The notes beneath the pieces were generated by a model. It worked only from the letters and a program-made list of their open reading frames with translations, made no database searches and had not been told where the DNA came from. Made by a program: the position numbers and the translations under genes. Shown here piece by piece: positions 44,298-52,455 of a stretch of DNA of 64,000 bases; within the stretch, counting starts at the first letter, position 1, and each line of letters starts with the position of its first letter. This DNA comes from Gemmobacter serpentinus (GTDB lineage Bacteria > Pseudomonadota > Alphaproteobacteria > Rhodobacterales > Rhodobacteraceae): assembly GCF_008973825.1 (NCBI RefSeq), contig NZ_WCHR01000018.1, forward strand, positions 1 to 64,000, in the 5' to 3' direction.

Positions 44298-45914
44298 ATG
44301 ACCCGACCGCCCTGCATCATGGCTTTCGACTATGCCCCGCTGGATATGGCGGCGCTGCGGATGCTGTTGGCCGGTCGTGTCTCGCCCCAGATCAGCGCAG
44401 CGGCCATGGGGCGTGTGGCGAAGGGTCGGCAGGTGCTGGAACGGGCGATTGCGGCGGGCCAGCCAATCTATGGCGCGACGACCGGCGTCGGCGCGATGAA
44501 ATGCACCGAACATCGCGATGCCGGGGCGATCTTGCAATTCAACACCAGTCTGGCGCTGGCGCATCAGGTGGCGGTGGGGGAGGTGATGCCGGATGGTATC
44601 GCCCGGCTGACATTGGCGCTGCGGCTGAACACGGCATTGTCGGGGCGCGTCGGCGTCAGTGAGGGCTTCGTGCGGCACCTTGCCGCCATGCTGCATCATG
44701 ACCTGCTGCCGGTCCTGCACGGGCGCGGGTCGGTCGGCTGCGCCGATCTGGGCCAGATGGGCGAACTCGCCTCGGTCATGGTTGGTGAGGGGGCTGCTAC
44801 GCTGGCCGGCCTGCCTCTGCCGGCAGATGTGGCATATGCGCAAGCGGGGTTGCAGCCCTATGCCATGCAGCCGCGTGACAGTCTGGCCGCAATCAGCACC
44901 AATGCCTTCGGTCTGGCGCGTTGCGCGGCTGCGGTTGCCCGCGCGGCCGAGGTCATCCGTCAGGCGATGACGCAGGCAGCGGTGACGGCAGCGGCCTGGG
45001 GTCTGGATCGCGCGGTTTGGCAGGCGGCGCTTGAAAGCCATATCCCGGGTGAGGCGGAGATGGCCGCATGGTTGCAGGCCGCGCTGGACGATCAGCAGGA
45101 CTGGCCCGCGCGCAGCACGGTTCATGACGCGCTGTCGGGGCGTTTTCTGGTGCAGATCCTTACGGCATCCGTCGCGGCGGCCAGCACGGCCGCGCGTTCG
45201 GTCACCCGCCACACCACCCAGATCGATGACAACCCGGTGATCTGCGGCGACAAGGTTGTCACTTCGGGCGCAAGCCTGCTCTGCGATCTGTCTGCCAGTG
45301 TCGCCGGGCTGCAACTGGCGCTGTCGCAGCTTGGGCGCAACGTCTTCAACCGCTGTCTGATTCTGACCAATGGCGGCCTGCCGGGGCTGCCGGTCAATCT
45401 GGTCCCGCCCGGGCGCATCGCCACCGGCTATGGCCCGCTGATGAAACTGGCACAGGAACAGGCGCTGCGGATCAATCTGGCCGCGCAGCCGGTCGTGCCG
45501 CTGAACCTGACGCTTGCGGCGGGGCTGGAGGATGAGGCGCTGTTGATCCCGCTGGCCGCAGAGCGGCTGCTGGATCAGCTGGAGGCACTGGATTGGCTTT
45601 TGACCATCGAGGCGCTGCTGGCCGTGCAGGCACTGGATCTGCGCGGGCTGGCGCAGGGGCGGATGCTGGCGATGCAGGCCGAACTTGTCCGCCGCCATAT
45701 CGCCCCGCTGAGCCGCGATGTGCCGCTATCGGCACCACTTTCGGCGCTGCGGGAAAATCTGCGCATGAATGAGGTGCGTGCCGGGCTGCGTGCCCTGGCA
45801 CCCTTTCCGGCCTTCGATCAGGAGATGGGCTTTTCGCAAAGCGATACTGCCAGAGAAGATTCGGCTCTTTGCCGACAAACAAAAGAAATCGCGCAAGGCG
45901 ATCTGATCCAATAG
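44298..45914 (+). CDS. MIO-less ammonia-lyase-family protein, candidate ergothionase
   Basis: The 538-residue protein is clearly of the histidine/phenylalanine ammonia-lyase family: IYGATTGVGAMK with the conserved Tyr, LQFNTSLALAHQVAVGE, YAMQPRDSLAAISTNAFG, and TTQIDDNPVI. But the cofactor segment, normally G-S-V-G-A-S-G-D-L, reads GSVGCADLGQMGEL, so no Ala-Ser-Gly triad is available to cyclise into MIO. Ergothionase, which eliminates trimethylamine from ergothioneine to give thiourocanate, is a family member with its own mode of substrate activation. The neighbours encode the later steps. The start at 44298 is chosen over 44253; 44319 is also possible. Confidence 0.8.
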   Translation: MTRPPCIMAFDYAPLDMAALRMLLAGRVSPQISAAAMGRVAKGRQVLERAIAAGQPIYGATTGVGAMKCTEHRDAGAILQFNTSLALAHQVAVGEVMPDGIARLTLALRLNTALSGRVGVSEGFVRHLAAMLHHDLLPVLHGRGSVGCADLGQMGELASVMVGEGAATLAGLPLPADVAYAQAGLQPYAMQPRDSLAAISTNAFGLARCAAAVARAAEVIRQAMTQAAVTAAAWGLDRAVWQAALESHIPGEAEMAAWLQAALDDQQDWPARSTVHDALSGRFLVQILTASVAAASTAARSVTRHTTQIDDNPVICGDKVVTSGASLLCDLSASVAGLQLALSQLGRNVFNRCLILTNGGLPGLPVNLVPPGRIATGYGPLMKLAQEQALRINLAAQPVVPLNLTLAAGLEDEALLIPLAAERLLDQLEALDWLLTIEALLAVQALDLRGLAQGRMLAMQAELVRRHIAPLSRDVPLSAPLSALRENLRMNEVRAGLRALAPFPAFDQEMGFSQSDTAREDSALCRQTKEIAQGDLIQ

Positions 45915-45955
45915 CAAGAATTACGTTCCGATCACTTCCCCGACAGGAGATGTAA

Positions 45956-46903
45956 ATGAGTGTTTTCAATATCTTGAACGTAAGGCCCGCTGCGCGGGTG
46001 ATGCGTGCCACCCTGCTGGGGGCCGCACTCGTCTTGGCGGCCCCGGCGGCCTTTGCCCGTGATGTCGTTGTCTCGTCGAAGATCGATACCGAAGGCGGCC
46101 TTCTGGGCAATGTGATCTACCTTGCGCTGCAAAATGCGGGCATTCCGGTGGAAAACAAGCTGCAGCTTGGCGGCACGCCGATCCTGCGCGATGCCATCAC
46201 GGCGGGGCAGATCGACATCTATCCCGAATATACCGGCAATGCGGCCTTCTTCTTCAACGAGGCTGACAGCGCGGTCTGGAAAGATGCCGCGGCGGGCTAT
46301 GCGCGCGCGGCCGAGCTGGATCTTGCCGCAAACAAGATCGTCTGGCTGCCGGCCGCACCTGCCAACAACACCTGGGCCATTGCCCTGCGGGGCGATGTGG
46401 CAGAGCCGAACAACCTGAAGACCCTGACCGAATTCGGCGCATGGGTTACCGGCGGCGGCACGGTGAAACTTGCGGCCTCGACCGAGTTCGTGACGGCACC
46501 TGCGGCGCTGCCGGCGTTCCAGACAACTTATGGATTCACCCTTCGGTCGGACCAGTTGGTCCAACTGGCCGGGGGCGATACCGCCGCCACCATCGCGGCG
46601 GCGGCGCAGCAAACCTCGGGCGTGAATGCCGCGATGGTTTACGGCACCGACGGCGCGATCTCGGCGGTCGGGCTGGTGGTTCTGGAAGACGACAAGGCGG
46701 TGCAACCCGTCTATGCGCCTTCCCCCCTCGTGCGTGAGGATGTGCTTAAAGAGTATCCGCAGATTGCCGATGTGTTGGCACCGATCTTTGCCTCGCTGGA
46801 TCTGGTGACCTTGCAAGAGTTGAATGGTCGTATCCAGGTCGGCGGCGAACCCGCCGAGGCCGTGGCGCGCGACTATCTGACCAGCAAAGGCTTTCTGAAG
46901 TAA
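45956..46903 (+). CDS. QAT-family (betaine-type) ABC substrate-binding protein
   Basis: This 315-residue protein has a signal peptide (ATLLGAALVLAAPAAFA, cut before RDVVV) and the OpuAC/OsmX fold: SSKIDTEGGLLGNVIYLALQ, LGGTPILRDAITAGQIDIYPEYTGN (core QIDIYPEYTGN), and NNTWAIALRG. AGGAG lies before the ATG. The family binds quaternary amines such as glycine betaine, choline and carnitine; ergothioneine is a histidine trimethylbetaine, and a related OpuC-type system (EgtUV) imports it in streptococci. Its position directly after the lyase gene supports ergothioneine as ligand. Confidence 0.84.
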   Translation: MSVFNILNVRPAARVMRATLLGAALVLAAPAAFARDVVVSSKIDTEGGLLGNVIYLALQNAGIPVENKLQLGGTPILRDAITAGQIDIYPEYTGNAAFFFNEADSAVWKDAAAGYARAAELDLAANKIVWLPAAPANNTWAIALRGDVAEPNNLKTLTEFGAWVTGGGTVKLAASTEFVTAPAALPAFQTTYGFTLRSDQLVQLAGGDTAATIAAAAQQTSGVNAAMVYGTDGAISAVGLVVLEDDKAVQPVYAPSPLVREDVLKEYPQIADVLAPIFASLDLVTLQELNGRIQVGGEPAEAVARDYLTSKGFLK

Positions 46904-46910
46904 GCCTGTC

Positions 46911-46938
46911 CCGGAGAGGGGGCGCATCCCCTCTCCGG
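46911..46938 (+). terminator. Intercistronic hairpin after the binding-protein gene
   Basis: CCGGAGAGGGG (46911-46921) pairs perfectly with CCCCTCTCCGG (46928-46938) around a 6-base loop. It follows the binding-protein stop by 7 bases and precedes the permease gene; TTTTT appears only 19 bases later. Partial termination or mRNA protection is likely. Confidence 0.6.
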
Positions 46939-46973
46939 TCCCCTTCCAAACCAGTTTTTCGTCGGAGGGCCAG

Positions 46974-48164
46974 GTGGCTGATACTTCCCTTGCGACCCCC
47001 GTGCCTGTGCCACGGATAAGCCGGAACGGGCTGCTCTTCGCGCTGCTTGGCGGTCTGGCCCTGTGGTTGCCACTGGTGCAGTTCAAGGCCAATCGTATCG
47101 TGGCAGGCGAGGGCCTTTCATTGCCCGGCGCGCTGCCCGGTGGCGCGGGCTGGGGCTTTGTCTGTCTTGTCATCCTGCTGCTGGCGGCGGGGCTGCTGTA
47201 TCGGTTGCCGCTGGGCTGGCGGCTGGGTCTGGCGCTGATCGGGCTGGCGGCGGTGATCCTGTCGCTTGGGCTGGCGGCCAAAGGCCTGACGCCTGAAGGC
47301 AATCGCGTTGTCCGTGTTGCCCCCGCGTCAGGGTTCTGGATGCTGCTGCTGGCCTTTGGCCTGATGGGGACAGATGCGTTAAGCCGCCTGCACCTATCGC
47401 GCAAGGCCCGCTGGGCGGTGCTGTGCATCAGCCTTGGCCTGATCTGGCTATGCCTCGCCTCCGGCTTGCTGAACGAAACCTCGGTCATGGTGGAATACCG
47501 GGCGCGGGCCGATCTGTTCAGCCGCAGCCTTTGGCAACACCTGACGCTGGCCTTCGGGTCGCTGGCCATGGCGCTGCTGATCGGGCTGCCGCTGGGTATC
47601 ATGGTGTTCCTGATACCAAAGCTGCGCCGGGGCGTGCTGGGGGTGCTGAACGTCTTGCAGACCATCCCGTCGCTTGCGCTGTTCGGCATCATGATCCCGG
47701 TCTTTGGCTGGATCGCGCTGAATGTGCCGGGGGCGGCGCAGATCGGCGTCGCCGGGATCGGCCTGTTCCCGGCGCTGATGGCACTGTTCTTCTACTCGCT
47801 GCTGCCAGTCGTCTCGAACACGCTGGTCGGGCTGCGCACGGTTGATCCGGCGGTGCATGATGCGGCCTTTGGCCTGGGCCTGACGCAGCGCCAGGTGCTG
47901 TTCCAGGTGCAGTTGCCGCTGGCCCTGCCGGTGGTGCTGGCGGCGGTGCGCATCGTGCTGGTGCAAAATATCGGCCTTGCGGTGATTGCCGGGCTGATCG
48001 GCGGCGGCGGCTTTGGCAGCTTTGTCTTTCAGGGGCTGAACCAGACCGCGATGGACCTGATCCTGCTGGGCGCCTTGCCCACAATCCTTCTGGCGCTGGT
48101 GGCCGGGGTCGCGCTTGACCTTATGGTCGAGGCGATCAGCCCCAAAAAGGGTAATGTGACATGA
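46974..48164 (+). CDS. QAT-family ABC permease (YehY/OpuB-like), long form
   Basis: The 396-residue protein begins with several extra hydrophobic helices (to about residue 175), then has the binding-protein-dependent permease domain, with the coupling loop HDAAFGLGLTQRQVLFQVQL near residue 295. The GTG at 46974 is the start, with GGAGGG four bases upstream. The long form with added N-terminal helices resembles YehY. It pairs with the shorter permease at 49084, giving a heterodimeric channel. Its end overlaps the ATPase gene in an ATGA junction. Confidence 0.84.
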   Translation: MADTSLATPVPVPRISRNGLLFALLGGLALWLPLVQFKANRIVAGEGLSLPGALPGGAGWGFVCLVILLLAAGLLYRLPLGWRLGLALIGLAAVILSLGLAAKGLTPEGNRVVRVAPASGFWMLLLAFGLMGTDALSRLHLSRKARWAVLCISLGLIWLCLASGLLNETSVMVEYRARADLFSRSLWQHLTLAFGSLAMALLIGLPLGIMVFLIPKLRRGVLGVLNVLQTIPSLALFGIMIPVFGWIALNVPGAAQIGVAGIGLFPALMALFFYSLLPVVSNTLVGLRTVDPAVHDAAFGLGLTQRQVLFQVQLPLALPVVLAAVRIVLVQNIGLAVIAGLIGGGGFGSFVFQGLNQTAMDLILLGALPTILLALVAGVALDLMVEAISPKKGNVT

Positions 48165-49087
48165 TCCGTATCGAGAATCTGAGCAAGACCTATGGCGATA
48201 CGACGGTGGTCCAGCCGGTTTCGCTGACCATTGAAAAGGGCCATATCGCGGCGCTGGTCGGGACATCCGGCTCGGGCAAGACCACACTCTTGCGGATGAT
48301 CAACCGTCTGGTCGAGCCCAGCTCGGGCAAGGTCTGGATCGGCGACGAGGATGCAGCAACCATCGCGCCGCATCTTTTGCGCCGGCGCATCGGCTATGCG
48401 ATCCAGGGGCATGGGCTGTTTCCGCATCGCACCCTGGCTCAGAATATCGCCATGGTGCCGCAGCTTCTGGGCTGGAAACCGCGTGACATATCGGACCGTG
48501 TGGACGAGTTGTTGACGCTGTTCCAGCTTGACCCCGCGCGTTTCCGGGACCGGATGCCGCATCAGCTTTCGGGCGGGCAGCAGCAGCGGGTCGGGGTGGC
48601 GCGGGCCTTGGCGGCGCGGCCCGAAGTGCTGTTGATGGATGAACCCTTTGGCGCGCTGGATCCGGTGATCCGCGCCAAGGCGCAGGACGATCTGCGCGAC
48701 ATCCAGCGCCAGCTTGGCACGACACTGGTGATCGTGACGCATGACATGGAAGAGGCGGTGACGCTGGGCGACCGGATTGCCGTGATGGACAAGGGGGTGC
48801 TGCTGCAATACGGCCCCCCGACCGAGATCCTGACCCATCCCGCCACCCCCTTTGTCGAGGCGCTGATCGGCAAGGCCGAGCGTCCCTTCCGCCTGCTGTC
48901 GCTGTCGCATATCGGCGATATCGCCGTGCCGGGCGAGGCCGAGGGACCGGCCCTGCCGCGCGACACCTCGGCGCGGGATGCACTGGCGCAATGCCTGTGG
49001 CTGGGGCGGGATCGGCTGGCGGTGCAGGGCGGCGGTGTGGTGACGCTGGAGGCGCTGCGCACCCGCGCCAAGGGGGATGGCGCATGA
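48161..49087 (+). CDS. QAT-family ABC ATP-binding protein
   Basis: This 308-residue ATPase shows Walker A GTSGSGKTT, IQGHGLFPHRT in the Q-loop, LSGGQQQRVGVARA, Walker B VLLMDEPFGALDP, and VTHDMEEAV. A C-terminal extension (from about residue 240) lacks paired CBS domains, so it is a simple OpuBA/YehX-like chain. ATGA overlaps on both sides tie it to the two permease genes. Confidence 0.86.
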   Translation: MIRIENLSKTYGDTTVVQPVSLTIEKGHIAALVGTSGSGKTTLLRMINRLVEPSSGKVWIGDEDAATIAPHLLRRRIGYAIQGHGLFPHRTLAQNIAMVPQLLGWKPRDISDRVDELLTLFQLDPARFRDRMPHQLSGGQQQRVGVARALAARPEVLLMDEPFGALDPVIRAKAQDDLRDIQRQLGTTLVIVTHDMEEAVTLGDRIAVMDKGVLLQYGPPTEILTHPATPFVEALIGKAERPFRLLSLSHIGDIAVPGEAEGPALPRDTSARDALAQCLWLGRDRLAVQGGGVVTLEALRTRAKGDGA

Positions 49088-49827
49088 TTGCAAGGCTGAT
49101 CCTCGCGGCGCTGGCCTGCCTTTTGGTGGCGTTCCTGCTGACACCGCAAAGTTTTGCGTGGCTGTTCGTGCCGCTGACCAAGAACGGCGCGCCGCCGATC
49201 TATACCCAGACCGGATTGCTGAGCCTGACCCTGTCGCATCTGGGGCTGGTGGCGCTGGCCTCGCTGGCCTCGACCATCGTGGCGGTCGGGCTTGGCGTGC
49301 TGGTCACCCGGCCTGCCGGGCGCGAATTCCTGCCGCTGGCGCGCACCATCACCTCGATCGGGCAGACCTTTCCGCCGGTTGCGGTGCTGGCGCTTGCGGT
49401 GCCTGCGATGGGGTTCGGGGCCGGGCCCACGCTGGTCGCGCTGTTTCTATACGGCCTTCTGCCGATCTTCGAGAACACGCTGACCGCGCTGCAAAACCTG
49501 CCGCCCTCGGTGATCGAGGCCGCGCGGGGCATGGGGCTGACCCGCCGCCAGCGGCTGTTGCAGGTGGAACTGCCCTTGGCGCTGCCGGTGATCCTGGCCG
49601 GGGTGCGGCTGTCGGTGGTGATCTCGCTGGCAACCGCCACCATCGGATCGACCGTTGCGGCGCATACTTTGGGCGAGGTGATCATCGCCGGGCTGTTGTC
49701 GGCCAACACCGCCTTCGTGGTTCAGGGCGGGCTGATCGTCGGGCTGATCGCTGTGCTGATCTACGAGGGATTTCAACAGGTCGAAAAGGCCACTGCGCGC
49801 CGCATCGGCCAGATGCAGCAGGAATAA
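49084..49827 (+). CDS. QAT-family ABC permease (YehW/OpuB-like), short form
   Basis: The 247-residue permease has about six helices and a coupling loop IEAARGMGLTRRQRLLQVEL. A further TATIGSTVAAHTLGEVIIAGL segment is typical of QAT permeases (core GSTVAAHTLGEVI). The ATG at 49084 overlaps the ATPase stop; the frame is open further upstream but inside the ATPase gene. Together with the 396-residue permease it forms the importer channel. Confidence 0.85.
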   Translation: MIARLILAALACLLVAFLLTPQSFAWLFVPLTKNGAPPIYTQTGLLSLTLSHLGLVALASLASTIVAVGLGVLVTRPAGREFLPLARTITSIGQTFPPVAVLALAVPAMGFGAGPTLVALFLYGLLPIFENTLTALQNLPPSVIEAARGMGLTRRQRLLQVELPLALPVILAGVRLSVVISLATATIGSTVAAHTLGEVIIAGLLSANTAFVVQGGLIVGLIAVLIYEGFQQVEKATARRIGQMQQE

Positions 49828-49839
49828 CGGAGCAAAGAG

Positions 49840-51222
49840 ATGTCGGATTTCGATCTGGTCCTTTCGGGCCATTTGGTTCTGCATTCGCATGAGATCGAGG
49901 CGGGGTTTGTCGCTGTCCGCGACGGCAAGGTCGCGCTGATCGGCGAAGGCCCGGCTCCGGCGGCCCGGGCGCGTCATGATCTGGGCCGCGCGCTGATCCT
50001 GCCCGGCGCGGTCGATGCGCAGGTGCATTCGCTGTCGCAAAAGGGGGCAGAAGGTTTTGCCGCCTCGACGGCCGCCGCCGCCGCAGGGGGTGTCACGACC
50101 ATCGTCGACATGCCTTATGATGAGGGCAATCTGGTCTGCTCGGCCGCCTCTGTCGCCCTGAAGGCGGCCGAGGCTGCGGCAGAGGCGCGGGTGGATGTGG
50201 CGCTTTACGGCACCATCGACCCAGAGGAAGGCCCGGCCCGCATTGCCGAACAGGCCGCGGCGGGGGTTTGCGGTTTCAAATTCTCGACCTTTGGCACCGA
50301 TCCGAAGCGCTTTCCCCGCATCCCCCCGGCGCTGCTGCTGGCCTGCTTTGCCGAGGTGGCGAAGACCGGCCTCGCGGCAGGTGTGCACAATGAGGATGAC
50401 AGTTTCGTGCGTGATGCAATCCGCGCCGTTGAGGCTGCAGGCATCACCGACTGGCGCGCGCATGGCCTGTCGCGCCCGCCGATGACCGAGATCCTTGCCC
50501 TGCTCCAGATCTATGAGACCGGTGCCGCCACCGGCTGCCCGGCGCATGTGGTGCATTGCTCGCTCGGGCGCGGCTATGACATCGCGAAACGCTACCGCGA
50601 CGAGGGGCATTTCGCCACCATCGAGGCCTGCATCCATTATCTGGTGCTGGATGAGGAAAACGACGTGGCCCGGCTGGGCGGCAAGGCCAAGATCAACCCG
50701 CCGATCCGCCCCCGTGCCGAGGTGGAGACGCTGTGGCGTCATGTGGCGGCGGGCAATGTCTCGATGGTGTCGACCGACCATGTCAGCTGGTCGGAGGACC
50801 GCAAGACCAATCCCGAGATGCTGAAAAACGCATCCGGCGTGCCGGGGCTGGAGGTGATGGTGCCGCTTTTCGTCAAGGGCGCGCTGGAACGTGGCATTCC
50901 CCTGACCTGGGCCGCGCGGCTGCTGGCCGAGAATCCGGCCAGGCATTTCCGGCTGGATCACGCCAAGGGCGGCATCAAGATCGGCCGCGATGCCGATCTG
51001 ACCGTGCTGGAGCCGGTGGCGAAAACCTATGACGCGAAAGCCAGCACCGTCTCGGTCGCGGGCTGGTCGCCCTATGATGGCATCACCCTGCCCTGGACAG
51101 TCGCGGGCACATGGCTGCGCGGGCAGCAGGTGTTTGACGGCAGCACGGTTGCGGCACCGGGCACCGGGCAGTTCGTCCGTCCGTTAGGCCCGCTTGGCCT
51201 GCGCGAAAGCCTGCACGGATGA
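49840..51222 (+). CDS. Cyclic amidohydrolase (dihydroorotase/hydantoinase type)
   Basis: This 460-residue amidohydrolase-superfamily protein has ILPGAVDAQVHSLSQKG, the lysine that is carboxylated in the family (GVCGFKFSTFG), a VHNEDD segment, HVVHCS with a metal-binding His, and VSTDHVSW with the catalytic Asp. The first metal motif reads D-A-Q-V-H rather than D-x-H-x-H, so Gln replaces one His; this variant also occurs in other dihydroorotase-like proteins. In this operon it is best placed as the hydrolase that opens hydantoin-5-propionate to N-carbamoyl-glutamate. Its 3' end overlaps the M20 gene by 4 bases. Confidence 0.8.
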   Translation: MSDFDLVLSGHLVLHSHEIEAGFVAVRDGKVALIGEGPAPAARARHDLGRALILPGAVDAQVHSLSQKGAEGFAASTAAAAAGGVTTIVDMPYDEGNLVCSAASVALKAAEAAAEARVDVALYGTIDPEEGPARIAEQAAAGVCGFKFSTFGTDPKRFPRIPPALLLACFAEVAKTGLAAGVHNEDDSFVRDAIRAVEAAGITDWRAHGLSRPPMTEILALLQIYETGAATGCPAHVVHCSLGRGYDIAKRYRDEGHFATIEACIHYLVLDEENDVARLGGKAKINPPIRPRAEVETLWRHVAAGNVSMVSTDHVSWSEDRKTNPEMLKNASGVPGLEVMVPLFVKGALERGIPLTWAARLLAENPARHFRLDHAKGGIKIGRDADLTVLEPVAKTYDAKASTVSVAGWSPYDGITLPWTVAGTWLRGQQVFDGSTVAAPGTGQFVRPLGPLGLRESLHG

Positions 51223-52445
51223 GAAACCTGCGCATCAATGAAAGCCGGATCGCCGAGGATCTGGCGGCGCTGGCAGCGATCACCGATCCGGGCCGCCCCT
51301 GGACGCGGCGGGCCTTCTCGCCGCGCTTTGACGAGGGGCGGCGCTGGTTGGCCGCGCGGTTTCAGGCGGCGGGCCTGACTGTTCGCACCGATGCCGGGGG
51401 CAATCTGCTGGGACGGCGCGCGGGGGGGGCAGGCCTTGGCACGATCCTTGTCGGCAGCCATTCCGACACCGTGCCCGATGGCGGCCGCTTTGATGGCGTG
51501 GCCGGGGTGGTCGTCGCGCTGGAGATCGCCCGGATGCTGGATGAGCGCGGATATCGCCTGCGCCATGATCTGTGCATCGCGGATTTTCTGGCCGAGGAGG
51601 TCTCGGTTTTTGGCGTCTCCTGCATCGGATCGCGGGCGATGGCCGGGGTGCGCCCCGAGGCTTGGAATGGTCTGGAACATGAAGGCCGCAGCCTTGCCCA
51701 AGCCATCCGCGATGTCGGCGGCAATCCCGACCTTGGCGCGAAGGCCGAAGATATCCGGGCGTTCTTTGAGCTGCATATCGAACAGGGCGTGGTGCTGGAA
51801 AGCGGGGGCACCGATCTGGGTCTTGTGACCGCCATTGCGGGCATCACCCGGATCGAGGTGACGCTGACCGGGCGCCCCGATCATGCGGGCACCACGCCGA
51901 TGGGCTACCGCGCCGATGCGCTGGTGGCGGCGGCGGCACTGGTCACCGATATCGAGACCGAGGCCACGCGCCTGGCGCAAATGGGCAGCCATTTCACCGC
52001 CACGGTGGGGGAATTTTCTATCACGCCGGGGGCCGCCAATGTGGTGCCGGGCAGCGCGCGTCTGCTGATCGATGCCCGCGCGGTGGAGCGCCCCCGGATG
52101 GAGGGATTTATCGCCTGGTTGCAGGCCCGGATGGCTGATCTGCCCGCCGGGATCCGCGCAGATCATCGCATCCTTTCGGACAATGCGCCGGTGCCGATGG
52201 ATCCGGGGTTGATCTCCCTGCTGGATCAGGCCGCCGCAACCCTGGGAGCCAGCCAGATCCTCATGGCATCGGGCGCGGGCCATGATGCGGCCTTCATGGC
52301 CCGCTTGGCCCCGGCGGCCATGGTCTTTGTCCCAAGCCTTGCCGGGCGGTCGCACTGCCCGGAAGAATTCAGTGAAATCAGTGATATCGCACTGGGTGCC
52401 GAAGTGATGGCCGAAGCCATCCTTGCCTTCGACGCCCAAAAGTAA
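51219..52445 (+). CDS. M20 N-carbamoyl-amino-acid hydrolase (HyuC/AllC type)
   Basis: The 408-residue metallohydrolase has GSHSDTVPDGGRFDG, FLAEEVSVFG, FELHIEQG, RPDHAGTTPMGYRADA and ASGAGHDA, i.e. the metal ligands and dimer-domain motifs of N-carbamoyl-L-amino acid hydrolases and allantoate amidohydrolases. Following the cyclic amidohydrolase in the same operon, it should cleave an N-carbamoyl amino acid; N-carbamoyl-L-glutamate would give glutamate, CO2 and ammonia. It overlaps the previous gene by 4 bases. Confidence 0.86.
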   Translation: MRNLRINESRIAEDLAALAAITDPGRPWTRRAFSPRFDEGRRWLAARFQAAGLTVRTDAGGNLLGRRAGGAGLGTILVGSHSDTVPDGGRFDGVAGVVVALEIARMLDERGYRLRHDLCIADFLAEEVSVFGVSCIGSRAMAGVRPEAWNGLEHEGRSLAQAIRDVGGNPDLGAKAEDIRAFFELHIEQGVVLESGGTDLGLVTAIAGITRIEVTLTGRPDHAGTTPMGYRADALVAAAALVTDIETEATRLAQMGSHFTATVGEFSITPGAANVVPGSARLLIDARAVERPRMEGFIAWLQARMADLPAGIRADHRILSDNAPVPMDPGLISLLDQAAATLGASQILMASGAGHDAAFMARLAPAAMVFVPSLAGRSHCPEEFSEISDIALGAEVMAEAILAFDAQK

Positions 52446-52455
52446 GGAGACAGCA

